Notes under the pieces: model-generated | What the model was told of the DNA's origin: nothing | The model's database searches: none | The model's input: only the letters and a program-made list of their open reading frames with translations | From: Micromonospora noduli | GTDB taxonomy: Bacteria > Actinomycetota > Actinomycetes > Mycobacteriales > Micromonosporaceae | Direction of reading: 5' to 3' | Assembly (NCBI RefSeq): GCF_003264365.1 | Contig: NZ_PYAK01000012.1 | Location: 62,001 to 126,000 of the forward strand | DNA length: 64,000 nucleotides | In this document: piece after piece, positions 46,328 through 54,132 of the stretch | Numbering within the stretch: position 1 is the first letter of the stretch | How the letters are laid out: each line of letters opens with the position of its first letter | Position numbers and translations under genes: made by a program

Positions 46328-47125
46328 ATGCCTGTCGACCCGCGCGCCGTGTTGACCCGGCCCGCACCGGAGCCCGACCGGACCGTGGCGTACGGGGACC
46401 ACCCGGATCAAGTGGCCGATCTGCGCCTCCCGGCCGGAACCGGGCCGGCCCGGCCGCTGGTCGTCGTCCTGCACGGCGGCTTCTGGCGGGCCGAGTACGA
46501 CCGGCGGCACACCGGTCCGCTGGCCGCGGCGCTCGCCGCTGACGGCTACCCGGTGGCGCAGCTGGAATACCGCCGCACCGGGCAGCCCGGAGGTGGCTGG
46601 CCGGGCACCCTGACCGACGTACTGACCGGGGTGGCCGAGCTGCCGGCGCTGGCGGCCGAGGCGCTGCCCGGCAGGGTGAGCCTGGCCCCGCCGATCCTGG
46701 TGGGGCACTCCGCCGGCGGCCACCTGGCGCTGTACGTGGCGGCCACCGCCCCGGCGACGGTGAGCGGAGTGCTCGCCCTGGCCCCGGTGGCCGATCTGGG
46801 CGAGGCGTACCGGCGGGATCTGGACTCGGGCGCGGTCGCCGCGCTGCTCGGCGGCGGACCGGCGGAGGTCCCGGACCGGTACGCGAGCGCGGATCCACGG
46901 ATGTTGGTACCGATACGAACACGGATAGTAGTTGTTCATGGCTCTGACGATCATCAGGTCCCGGTGGAGATGAGCCGGGATTTCGTCGCGGAGGCGCGTG
47001 CCACAGGTTCCGATATTTCCCTTGTTGAACTGCCCGGATGCGAGCATTTCGGGCTGATCGACCCGGAGGCCGTCGCCTGGCCTCAGGTCCTCGTCGTGTT
47101 GCGGTCCCTGCACGATGATCACTAG
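46328..47125 (+). CDS. Alpha/beta hydrolase
   Basis: A 265-residue serine hydrolase. The oxyanion segment is VVVLHGGFWRAEYDRRHT (about 40-57), the nucleophile elbow PILVGHSAGGHLALY (Ser near 123), the acid is in VVVHGSDDHQVPVEMSR and the His in LPGCEHFGLIDP (about 243). HGGFW and the spacing match the esterase/lipase branch that includes kynurenine formamidase-like enzymes. Substrate unknown. Leaderless start, see TACCGT upstream. Divergent from bpa. Confidence 0.87.
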   Translation: MPVDPRAVLTRPAPEPDRTVAYGDHPDQVADLRLPAGTGPARPLVVVLHGGFWRAEYDRRHTGPLAAALAADGYPVAQLEYRRTGQPGGGWPGTLTDVLTGVAELPALAAEALPGRVSLAPPILVGHSAGGHLALYVAATAPATVSGVLALAPVADLGEAYRRDLDSGAVAALLGGGPAEVPDRYASADPRMLVPIRTRIVVVHGSDDHQVPVEMSRDFVAEARATGSDISLVELPGCEHFGLIDPEAVAWPQVLVVLRSLHDDH

Positions 47126-47205
47126 CCATTGACGCAGCGTCGCGGACCAGGTAGAACGCCGGTGGGGCTGTGTTCGGCCCTGCAACGCTCCTTGGAAGGA
47201 ACTCG

Positions 47206-48393
47206 GTGTCGCAGATGAATCGCAGGCGGGCGCTCCAACTGTTGGCCGCGCTCGGTACCACCGGGTTCGTCGCCGCGTGTGGCTCAGACGGTGACGCCGA
47301 GTCGACCGCCGACCGGGGCCCGATCAAGATCGGTTTGATCACGCCGCAGGCCGGTGGTTTCAAGAGCATCGGCGACGACATCACCAACGGCTTCCAGCTC
47401 TTCCTCGACCTGCACGACCAGCGGCTCGGCGGCCACCCCGTGGAGTTGCTGACCGCCGATGAGGGCGACACCGCGAAGACGGGCAAGGCTGCCGTCGAGG
47501 GCCTGCTCAAGCAGGGCGTGCTGGCACTCACCGGCGTGGTCAACTCGGCGGTGATGGTCGGTATCCGGGACACCGTGGAGCAGGCCCGGGTCCCGCTGAT
47601 CGGCTCCAACGCCTCACCGAGCAGTCTGCAGAGCGTCTTCTACATCTGGCGGACCTCGTACGTGCTCGACGAGGCCGGTCGGGCGCTGGGCCGCTACCTG
47701 CGCGACCAACTGCCGGCGAACGGCCGCATCGCGATCATCATGCCGGAGAACGTCGGCAGCCCGGACGTGGTCCGCGGCTTCCGGCAGGAGTTCGGCGCGA
47801 CCGACCCGCGGATCGGCGACCCGGTGACCTACACCAACGCCACCTCCAACCCCGGCAAGACGACGTACGCCTCGGACATCACGAAGGCGCTGGCCAAGAA
47901 GCCCACAGCGGTCTTCTGCTTCTTCGCCGGAGCTGCGGCGGTGGAGTTCATCAAGCAACTGCGTGAGAAGTTCGCCGGGCCGATCTACGCACCCGGCTTC
48001 CTCACCGAGGGCGCCGTGCTGGAGAACCTGAAGGACAACGCGCTGGGCATCCAGACCGCGTTGAACTACTCGGCCGACCTGAACAACACGTCGAACCGGG
48101 TCTTCGCCTCGGCGTACCGCAAGAAGTACCAGGTCACCCCCACCACGTACGCGATGGCGTCGTACGACGCGGCGCAGGTGCTCGACCAGGCCATCCAGCT
48201 GACCGGTGGAAAGCCGACGCCGCAGCAGGTCAACCTGGCCCTGGGCAAGATCGGCCAGATCGACAGCCCGCGCGGCATCTGGCAGTTCAACCAGCCGCGT
48301 ACCCCGCAGCAGAAGTGGTACCTGCGCGAGGTGCAGCGCGACGGTCAGGTCATGTCGAACGTGCTGATCAACGAGCTGGCCACGCTGGGCTGA
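47206..48393 (+). CDS. ABC-type branched-chain-amino-acid-like substrate-binding lipoprotein, orphan
   Basis: A 395-residue type I periplasmic binding protein. The N-terminus NRRRALQLLAALGTTGFVAACG has a twin-arginine-like RR before a short hydrophobic stretch and a lipobox with Cys near 25, suggesting a Tat-exported lipoprotein. The binding domain has IKIGLITPQAGGFKSIGDDI, TGVVNSAVMVGIRD, VPLIGSNASPSSL, VFYIWRTSYVLDEAGRALG and FCFFAGAAAVEFIKQL. GTG 47206 is chosen because GGAAGGA lies 5 nt before it. No permease or ATPase is next to it, so it may serve a distant transporter or act as a sensor. Confidence 0.87.
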   Translation: MSQMNRRRALQLLAALGTTGFVAACGSDGDAESTADRGPIKIGLITPQAGGFKSIGDDITNGFQLFLDLHDQRLGGHPVELLTADEGDTAKTGKAAVEGLLKQGVLALTGVVNSAVMVGIRDTVEQARVPLIGSNASPSSLQSVFYIWRTSYVLDEAGRALGRYLRDQLPANGRIAIIMPENVGSPDVVRGFRQEFGATDPRIGDPVTYTNATSNPGKTTYASDITKALAKKPTAVFCFFAGAAAVEFIKQLREKFAGPIYAPGFLTEGAVLENLKDNALGIQTALNYSADLNNTSNRVFASAYRKKYQVTPTTYAMASYDAAQVLDQAIQLTGGKPTPQQVNLALGKIGQIDSPRGIWQFNQPRTPQQKWYLREVQRDGQVMSNVLINELATLG

Positions 48394-48412
48394 CGCCCAC
48401 CCGGAGCACGAT

Positions 48413-48447
48413 TCGGGGCCGGTCTCCCAGTGGGAGGCCGGCCCCGA
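48413..48447. terminator. Bidirectional terminator
   Basis: Arms 48413-48428 and 48432-48447 pair over 16 bp with one G-U wobble and a 3-nt loop. It lies between the convergent binding-protein and dimethylargininase genes. Confidence 0.85.
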
Positions 48448-48459
48448 GACGTTCGCGGG

Positions 48460-49284
48460 TCAGTGCCGCAGCTCGGCGATGCAGCACTTCACGCTGCCGC
48501 CGCCCTTCTTCAGCTCGGCCAGCTCGACGGGGACCGGGGTGTATCCGGCCGCCTTGAGCTTGCCGGCCAGGCGGGTGGCCTCGCTGTTGAGCACCACGTT
48601 CGCGCCGTCGCTGACCAGGTTGAGCCCGAAGGCCATCGCGTCCTCGTCGTCAGCGATCACCGCGTCCGGGAAGAGCTGGGTGAGCACCCGCTGACTGGCC
48701 GCCGAGAACGCACCCGGGAAGTAGACGACGTTCGTGTCGTCGATGGCCGCGAGCGCCACGTCCAGGTGGTAGAAGCGGGGATCGATCAGGCGCAGCGACA
48801 CCACCGGACGACCCAGCGCCTCCTGCGCCTCCGCGTGCGCGGGGATCTCGGTACGGAAGCCGTGCCCGGCCAGGATGAGCCCCCCGTGCGCCTCCGGCAC
48901 GTACGCGAAGTCGCCCTCACCCTCGTTGGTCTCGCTGGGTGCGATGAACCGCCAACCCTGCGCCTCGTAGAAGGCGTGGTGGGCGGCGGCCTCGGCGGCC
49001 CGCTGTTCGTGCTTGAACCGGGCGCCGTAGACGGTGCCGTCCACGACGAAGCCGCCGTTGGCGGCGTAGACCATGTCGGGCAGGCCCTGCTCGGCGGTGA
49101 GCAGGTGCACCTCGTGGCCGAGGCCGACAAGCGTCTCGCGCAGCCGGTCCCACTGCTTGACGGCCAGGTCCCGGTCGACCGGGGTGGTCACGTCCATCCA
49201 CGGGTTGATCGCGTACTCGACCGCGAAGTACTCCGGCGAGCACATGAGATATGTCCGCTTTCGCGGGAAACGCTGCTGGTTCAC
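48460..49284 (-). CDS. ddaH: Dimethylarginine dimethylaminohydrolase-like amidinohydrolase
   Basis: A 274-residue guanidino-group hydrolase of the same fold as arginine deiminase. Landmarks are YLMCSPEYFAVEYAINPWM, MVYAANGGFVVDGTV, ETNEGEGDFAYV, DPRFYHLDVALAAI (catalytic His) and the nucleophilic Cys in GGGSVKCCIAELRH at the C-terminus. It would convert methylated arginines or a related guanidino compound to citrulline and an amine. The GTG at 49284 is chosen because TACTCT lies 8 nt upstream on the minus strand. Divergent from an Lrp/AsnC regulator, a pairing that suggests amino-acid-responsive control. Confidence 0.85.
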   Translation of the reverse strand: MNQQRFPRKRTYLMCSPEYFAVEYAINPWMDVTTPVDRDLAVKQWDRLRETLVGLGHEVHLLTAEQGLPDMVYAANGGFVVDGTVYGARFKHEQRAAEAAAHHAFYEAQGWRFIAPSETNEGEGDFAYVPEAHGGLILAGHGFRTEIPAHAEAQEALGRPVVSLRLIDPRFYHLDVALAAIDDTNVVYFPGAFSAASQRVLTQLFPDAVIADDEDAMAFGLNLVSDGANVVLNSEATRLAGKLKAAGYTPVPVELAELKKGGGSVKCCIAELRH

Positions 49285-49292
49285 GGTCACCA

Positions 49293-49298
49293 AGAGTA
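49293..49298 (-). promoter_or_regulatory. Leaderless -10 (TACTCT) of ddaH
   Basis: On the minus strand TACTCT ends 8 nt before GTG 49284. The divergent Lrp gene starts about 50 bp away, so the two promoters share an operator region. Confidence 0.4.
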
Positions 49299-49352
49299 GG
49301 TACCGTAGAACTTTGAAAACAGCCACAAGCGTTGCTTCCCAGAGGCGGAACG

Positions 49353-49817
49353 TTGCAGATAGACGCGGTAGACCAGCGGATCATTGCGTTACTCGTCGCG
49401 GACGCCCGTGCGTCCTACGCCGACATCGGTGCCCGGGTGTCACTCTCCGCCCCAGCGGTCAAGCGTCGCGTCGACCGGCTGCGCGCCACCGGCGTCATCA
49501 GGGGATTCACGGCCGTCGTTGACCCGGCCGCCGTCGGCTGGACCACTGAGGCCTTCGTCGAGTTGTTCTGCGCCGGCCGGACCACCCCGGCGCAGATCGG
49601 CGTCGCCGCCCGCCGACACCCCGAGGTGGTCGGCGCGTACACCGTCTCCGGGGAGGCGGACGCGCTCGTGCACCTGCGCGCCGCCGACATCGCCCACCTG
49701 GAGGCGGCCCTGGAGCGGCTGCGTGCCGAGTCCTTCGTGACCTCCACCCGCAGCACCATCGTGCTCTCCCGGCTGGTCGAATCGCCCGGCGTCGGCCCGT
49801 CCGCCGGCACCTCTTGA
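49353..49817 (+). CDS. Lrp/AsnC-family regulator
   Basis: From TTG 49353 the product is 154 residues. The HTH is DAVDQRIIALLVADARASYADIGARVSLSAPAVKRRVDRL (about 3-45, split), then a RAM/ligand-binding beta-alpha domain with GFTAVVDPAAVGW, VVGAYTVSGEADALVHLRAAD and FVTSTRSTIVLSRLVE. TTG 49353 follows AGAGGCGGA; a TTG at 49332 would add seven residues. It probably regulates the divergent ddaH gene in response to an amino acid such as arginine or a methylated derivative, an inference from position. Confidence 0.88.
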   Translation: MQIDAVDQRIIALLVADARASYADIGARVSLSAPAVKRRVDRLRATGVIRGFTAVVDPAAVGWTTEAFVELFCAGRTTPAQIGVAARRHPEVVGAYTVSGEADALVHLRAADIAHLEAALERLRAESFVTSTRSTIVLSRLVESPGVGPSAGTS

Positions 49818-49889
49818 CCTCAACCCAGGTTGAGGAGATGGACTGACCCCGAGTGGGCGAGACAGCCCATCGGGGCCGAGGGGACTGTC

Positions 49890-50846
49890 ATGCGAGCGAT
49901 CTGGTTACGTGAGTTCGGCGGGCCCGAGGTGCTGATGCCCGGCCCCGCGCCCGACCCGGTGCCTGGCCCCGGCCAGGTGCTGATCGACGTCGTGCACGCG
50001 AACATCACCTTCATCGAGACCCAACTGCGCGCCGGTCACCCCGGCCCGTTCCGCCTCACCCCACCGCTGATCCCCGGCAACGGCGTCGGCGGGGTGATCA
50101 CGGCGGTCGGGTCGCACGTCGACCCGACGCTTACCGGGCAGCGGGTGGTCAGCGCCACCGGAGGTTCCGGCGGTTACGCCGAACGCGCGGCCGTTGACGC
50201 GTCGGCGACGATCGCGGTGCCGGCCGGGTTGGCTCTGGACGAGGCGGTGGCGCTGCTGGCCGACGGACGGACCGCCACCATGCTGATCGAGGCGGTCGGC
50301 GTCCGCCCAGGTGACCGGGTGCTGGTGGAGGCCGCGGCCGGCGGCGTCGGCAGCCTGTTGGTGCAGCTCGCGGCCCGGGCCGGGGCCCGGGTGATCGGCG
50401 CGGCCGGTGGGCGACGCAAGGTGGACCTGCTACCCGGCCTGGGCGCCGAACTGGCCGTCGACTACCTGCTGCCCGAGTGGGCCGAGCAGGTCCGCGCTGC
50501 GGTGGGCGGGGTCGACGTGGTGCTCGACGGGGTCGGTGGTTCGGTGGCCCGGGCCGCCTTCGACCTGCTCCCGCCGGGCGGCCGGATGGTCAGCTTCGGG
50601 CTGGCGAGCGGGGAGTGGTCCCCGGTGTCGGCGGAGGCCGCCACGGCACGGCAGGTCACAGTGGTCCGCCCGGACGTGCCACCGGCCCGGCTGCGGGCGT
50701 ACACCGAACAGGCCCTGGCGGACGCGGCGGCCGGTCAGCTGCGACCGCTCATCGGCCAGCGCTTCCCACTGGAACGCGCCGCCGACGCGCACGCCGCCAT
50801 CGAGGCGCGCGCGACGGTCGGCAAGACCCTGCTGGACGTGGCCTGA
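49890..50846 (+). CDS. Zinc-free quinone oxidoreductase/medium-chain dehydrogenase
   Basis: A 318-residue MDR enzyme. The N-terminal GroES-like domain has AIWLREFGGPEVLM, VLIDVVHANITFIETQLRAG and PLIPGNGVGGVITAVG. The Rossmann motif is VLVEAAAGGVGSLLVQLAARAGARVIG (about 145-170, split), followed by VVLDGVGGSVARAAFDLL. The structural-zinc Cys cluster is absent, so it belongs to the QOR/zeta-crystallin branch that uses NADPH. Substrate unknown. ATG 49890 is preferred over an upstream in-frame start because it aligns with the family N-terminus. Confidence 0.88.
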   Translation: MRAIWLREFGGPEVLMPGPAPDPVPGPGQVLIDVVHANITFIETQLRAGHPGPFRLTPPLIPGNGVGGVITAVGSHVDPTLTGQRVVSATGGSGGYAERAAVDASATIAVPAGLALDEAVALLADGRTATMLIEAVGVRPGDRVLVEAAAGGVGSLLVQLAARAGARVIGAAGGRRKVDLLPGLGAELAVDYLLPEWAEQVRAAVGGVDVVLDGVGGSVARAAFDLLPPGGRMVSFGLASGEWSPVSAEAATARQVTVVRPDVPPARLRAYTEQALADAAAGQLRPLIGQRFPLERAADAHAAIEARATVGKTLLDVA

Positions 50847-50852
50847 TCAGGC

Positions 50853-51959
50853 TCAGAGGTACATGCCGGTGCGGTGCTCCGACTCGTCGCGCCGGACCGG
50901 CTTGTCACCCTCACCGAAGAACCGCTTGCCACCGAACTCGCCGTGCAGACGGTCGTCCAACTCGTCGGCGAGACCGGTCATCACCTGCACCGCCAGCATC
51001 AGATGGGTCGCCTGGAAGTTGCGGCCGAACACCGGGATGGACGCCCACACCGTGTCGTCGGCGCAGTAGAGGCGGCCGATCGGCATTCGGTTCGTCAGCT
51101 CCGAGAGCTTGACGTAGAGCCGCTCGGTCGGCTCCACCTCGGTGAGCACCGGGGAGAAGACGTCCACCAGGGGCGGATTGTCCCGTACCCGTACGAAGAC
51201 CATCGCCGAGCCGGCGCGGATGGTGATGTCGCCGTCCGAGTCGATCTGCAACCGGTCGGTGTCCGACTTCAACATCGTGGAGACCACGGTGCGGACCCGC
51301 TCGGCCAGGTCGAGCACGTCGTCCCGCTCGACCTGCGCGGCGGCCGCCTCGGCCAACGCCTCCTCCAGGTCCGCCTCGACGTCGGCGTCCGGACCGAACT
51401 CACTGCGGGCGGTGCCCAGCGGCTCCACGGCCAACGGCTCGCCCTCGGCGTCGTGCACCAGATAGACGAGGAAGGCCGGGTGCGGAGCCCCGTAGACGTC
51501 CCGCAGCGTGCGGGAGAGCAGCGTGGCGACCTGGGTCGACTCGGCCGTCGTGGCGTTCAGCCCGAAGGAACCGCCGGAGCCGGCGACCACCCCGGGCGGG
51601 GACCAACCGAGCGCGACCATGTCCGCCACCGCGCCCCGGTCCAGCCGGTAGCCCGCCGGCAGAGCGGCGTTGCCGACCGCGCGGGCGGACAGCACCCGGT
51701 CCGCGTCCACGTCGACGCTTATCGAATAGACGGCGTCCCCGGTGCCGGAGGCGGTGGGGTCGAGGGTCACGTCGAGGTGCGTGCCAACGGGAAGTTCCCG
51801 CAGCCGTACGGCGAGCGCGCGGGCAAACTCCCGCCACGCCTCGGTCACCTTCGCCCGCAGGTCGGTGGTGCTGGGCTCGTCGAGCAGGATCGATTCCGGC
51901 GGCTCAGTCGAAGCGCCGGGTAGCTCACCGTGCGGCGCCGAGGGGTGGTCAGCCGTCAT
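50853..51959 (-). CDS. YbjN-domain protein
   Basis: A 368-residue acidic cytoplasmic protein. The C-terminal half (about 215-350) is a YbjN/T3SS-chaperone-like domain: VSTMLKSDTDRLQIDSDGDITIRAGSAMVFVRVRDNPPLVDVFSPVLTEV (split) and LYVKLSELTNRMPIGRLYCADDTVWASIPV (split). An N-terminal related domain (about 30-170) has VGTHLDVTLDPTASGTGDAVYSISVDVDADRV (split) and GSFGLNATTAESTQVATLL. It ends HRTGMYL. The fold is related to type III secretion chaperones, but the actinobacterial role is unknown. GGAGG precedes ATG 51959 by 5 nt, with a TAGGGT -10 further upstream. Confidence 0.82.
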   Translation of the reverse strand: MTADHPSAPHGELPGASTEPPESILLDEPSTTDLRAKVTEAWREFARALAVRLRELPVGTHLDVTLDPTASGTGDAVYSISVDVDADRVLSARAVGNAALPAGYRLDRGAVADMVALGWSPPGVVAGSGGSFGLNATTAESTQVATLLSRTLRDVYGAPHPAFLVYLVHDAEGEPLAVEPLGTARSEFGPDADVEADLEEALAEAAAAQVERDDVLDLAERVRTVVSTMLKSDTDRLQIDSDGDITIRAGSAMVFVRVRDNPPLVDVFSPVLTEVEPTERLYVKLSELTNRMPIGRLYCADDTVWASIPVFGRNFQATHLMLAVQVMTGLADELDDRLHGEFGGKRFFGEGDKPVRRDESEHRTGMYL

Positions 51960-52040
51960 GATCGCCTCCGTCCGTCACGATCACCCTACCCACGCCGCCC
52001 GTGGGTCGAATCAGCCCGGACCGGGATCGGACAGCGGCGG

Positions 52041-52307
52041 TCAGGGGGTTGCCGGGTCCGTGGGTTCGGCGCCCAGCTCGACCGGCCAGGCGGTGGCCAG
52101 CGCGCTGAGCCGGGCCGCGGCGTCCGCCGGCTCCGCGCCCCGGCCAACCGCCAACCCGAAGAGGTACGCGGTGACCGGCGCACCCGGACGCAGCACCTGG
52201 TGGGCAACGTCCCGGGCGAGGTCCAGCACCGCCGGCACCGGCACCGCGGCCGGGTCCAGATCCAACTCGGCGCACACCGCCGTGACCCAGTCGTCCATCA
52301 CCGTCAT
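52041..52307 (-). CDS. DUF6457 protein
   Basis: An 88-residue acidic protein: MDDWVTAVCAELDLDP, VPAVLDLARDVAHQVLRPGAPVTAYLFGLAVGRG (split) and a helical C-terminus. It matches the small DUF6457 family usually encoded directly after mobA, and presumably acts in molybdenum cofactor maturation, though no activity is known. ATG 52307 overlaps the mobA stop (ATGA) and has GGAGGAG 8 nt upstream. Confidence 0.85.
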   Translation of the reverse strand: MTVMDDWVTAVCAELDLDPAAVPVPAVLDLARDVAHQVLRPGAPVTAYLFGLAVGRGAEPADAAARLSALATAWPVELGAEPTDPATP

Positions 52308-53038
52308 CGCGCCCACTCCTCCGCCCGGCGTACGTCCTCGTCAGTGTCGCAGTCGAACCACGGCGGCGGGCCCTCGCCGGACCAGGCCACCTCCCGCACG
52401 ACGAGACCGGCGAGCAACGCCCGGACCGGGGCTCCGGACAGACTTCCGCCCCACTCGACCGTCAACCGCTGCACCGCTGCCCGCAGCGCGGCGACCCGCC
52501 AGACACCGCAGAGTGACTGCCGCCGCCCGTCCCCGTCCACGAAGCACGCCCCGTCCGGTCCCCGCTCGCCGTCGAGGCCGCTGTGGGCCGGCGGCGCCGG
52601 AGCAAGGCCACTGCCGGCCGGCGGCACCGGAGCAGAGCCGCTGCGGTCCGGCGGCGCGGGAGCAGAGCGGCCGCCCGCCGGTTCGGTGTCGGAGGTCTCC
52701 GGCTTGAGGTGGTTCAGCAGTTCACCGATCGCGGCCCGGGTGAGCAGCGGCAGGTCGGCGGCGAGCAGCGCGACCACGCTGACGTCGGGATCCAGCAGCG
52801 CCAGGCCGGCCGCCGCCGCCGCGACCGGCCCTCCGCCGGGCGGGTCCTCCCGGACGACCCGCACACCCGACGGCACGGCGTCGGCCGCACCGACCAGCAC
52901 CCGCGGCGTCGCGTCGCTGACGGCGGCCAGCACCCGGTCACGCATCGATCGGCCACCGACCGGAAGCGCGGGCTTGTCGAGCCCGCCCATCCGTCGGGCG
53001 GCCCCACCCGCGAGCACCACGGCGGCGTACGTCCCCAT
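52304..53038 (-). CDS. mobA: Molybdenum cofactor guanylyltransferase with tandem-repeat insert
   Basis: A 244-residue NTP transferase that adds GMP to molybdopterin. Motifs are VVLAGGAARRMGGLDKPAL (about 6-24), GVRVVREDPPGGGPVAA, VVALLAADLPLLTRAAIG, and the C-terminal WFDCDTDEDVRRAEEWA. An insert of about 40 residues between the DLPLL and DGRRQSLCGVW blocks consists of three or more 10-residue Pro/Ala/Ser repeats (SAPAPPDRSG, SAPVPPAGSG, LAPAPPAHSG). This region is usually a short loop, so the repeats are a recent-looking expansion. Leaderless start: TACGGT 6 nt before ATG 53038. Confidence 0.9.
   Translation of the reverse strand: MGTYAAVVLAGGAARRMGGLDKPALPVGGRSMRDRVLAAVSDATPRVLVGAADAVPSGVRVVREDPPGGGPVAAAAAGLALLDPDVSVVALLAADLPLLTRAAIGELLNHLKPETSDTEPAGGRSAPAPPDRSGSAPVPPAGSGLAPAPPAHSGLDGERGPDGACFVDGDGRRQSLCGVWRVAALRAAVQRLTVEWGGSLSGAPVRALLAGLVVREVAWSGEGPPPWFDCDTDEDVRRAEEWAR
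52577..52682. repeat. 30-bp tandem repeat inside mobA
   Basis: Three successive 30-bp units (52577-52606, 52607-52636, 52637-52666), plus a degenerate partial fourth to about 52682, differ at a few positions each. The period is a multiple of three, so the frame is kept and each unit adds ten residues. Confidence 0.8.
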
Positions 53039-53044
53039 CCGGCC

Positions 53045-53050
53045 ACCGTA
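53045..53050 (-). promoter_or_regulatory. Leaderless -10 (TACGGT) of mobA
   Basis: On the minus strand TACGGT ends 6 nt before ATG 53038. Confidence 0.55.
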
Positions 53051-53082
53051 GCCGTGCCGGCGCTCGATCGTGCCGACCCCGC

Positions 53083-53143
53083 GCCTCGCCTCGCCTCGCC
53101 GCGCCTCTGCTCGCCTCGCCTCGCCTCGCCTCGCCTCGCCTCG
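53083..53143. repeat. (CCTCG)n microsatellite in the mobA-fdhD promoter gap
   Basis: About eleven pentanucleotide CCTCG/GCCTC units with two imperfect ones, in the 200-bp gap between divergent mobA and fdhD. It lies about 35 bp upstream of the mobA -10, where length changes could affect the promoter. Confidence 0.85.
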
Positions 53144-53144
53144 G

Positions 53145-53201
53145 TGATCATGGAGTTGTCGCTCGACACACCGACGACACGCGCGGACAACTTCATGATC
53201 A
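53145..53201. repeat. 16-bp inverted repeat TGATCATG type
   Basis: TGATCATGGAGTTGTC (53145-53160) and GACAACTTCATGATCA (53186-53201) are inverse copies with one G-T wobble, around a 25-nt loop. It follows the microsatellite directly and ends 52 bp before the fdhD start. Confidence 0.75.
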
Positions 53202-53252
53202 ACGCGCGGGGTTGGGGGTGGTTGGGGTTGGAGTGGGGTGGAGGATGGCGGG

Positions 53253-54119
53253 ATGGGACGGGCAACTGATCGACGGGGCGTACTCCGGATCGACCTGGAC
53301 GCGGCGACCGCCGGACGCGGATCCGTCCGCCGACCGGACACGCTCGCCGTTGAGGAGCCGCTGGAGATCCGGGTCGGCGCGGCCGGCCCCGGCCGACGCC
53401 GGCCGCTCGCCGTCACCATGCGTACCCCCGGTGACGATCTGGACCTGGCCATCGGGTTCCTGCTGACGGAGGGGCTGATCCGGTCGACCGACGACGTGTT
53501 GACCGCGCAACTCTGCGCCGGCGCGGAGACGCCGAACACGTACAACGTGGTGGACGTGGTGCTCGCCCCCGGCGTACCGGAACCGACCACCGACCCGTCC
53601 CGGAACTTCTACACGACCAGCTCCTGCGGGGTCTGCGGCAAGGCCAGCATCGACGCGGTACGCACCCGGTCGCTCTTCCCGGTCGCGGCGGACCCGCTCA
53701 GCGTGCCGGCCACGCTGCTCGCCGAGCTGCCCGACCGGTTGCGCGCCGCCCAACGCGGCTTCGATCGGACCGGTGGGCTGCACGCCGCGGGGTTGTTCAC
53801 CCCCGACGGTGAGCTGGTGGTGCTCCGGGAGGACGTGGGCCGGCACAACGCCGTGGACAAGGTGATCGGCTGGGCCGTGCGGGAACGCCGACTGCCGCTC
53901 GCCGGGCACCTGCTGCTGGTCTCCGGAAGGGCCAGCTTCGAACTGACCCAGAAGGCGTGGATGGCGGGCTTGCCGCTGCTGGCCGCGGTGTCCGCCCCGA
54001 GCACCCTCGCCGCGGAACTGGCCGACGAGGCGGGGATGACACTTGTCGGCTTCCTGCGCGGGCGGACCATGAACGTCTACACCGGGCCGCACCGGATCAC
54101 GGTGGAGCAGCCAGCCTGA
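53253..54119 (+). CDS. fdhD: Formate dehydrogenase accessory sulfurtransferase
   Basis: A 288-residue protein that transfers sulfur to the Mo-bis-PGD cofactor of formate dehydrogenase. The functional Cys pair is in [15 protein letters not shown] (about 118-132). Other blocks are [23 protein letters not shown] (split), [33 protein letters not shown] (split) and [19 protein letters not shown] 53253 is chosen because GGAGG lies 8 nt upstream. No formate dehydrogenase gene is in the window. Divergent from mobA. Confidence 0.93.
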   Translation: MGRATDRRGVLRIDLDAATAGRGSVRRPDTLAVEEPLEIRVGAAGPGRRRPLAVTMRTPGDDLDLAIGFLLTEGLIRSTDDVLTAQLCAGAETPNTYNVVDVVLAPGVPEPTTDPSRNFYTTSSCGVCGKASIDAVRTRSLFPVAADPLSVPATLLAELPDRLRAAQRGFDRTGGLHAAGLFTPDGELVVLREDVGRHNAVDKVIGWAVRERRLPLAGHLLLVSGRASFELTQKAWMAGLPLLAAVSAPSTLAAELADEAGMTLVGFLRGRTMNVYTGPHRITVEQPA

Positions 54120-54132
54120 CCCGAGCGGCCCG

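Noticed and set aside
45120..47609. Very long antisense reading frame (829 codons) opposite the HAD, bpa and hydrolase genes
   Set aside because: It spans several well-supported genes, has Arg/Pro/Gly-rich low-complexity translation and no motif. It is a GC-skew shadow frame.
53083..53143. Coding region in the CCTCG tract
   Set aside because: The repeat gives open frames on both strands because it lacks stops; there is no start, ribosome site or conserved sequence.
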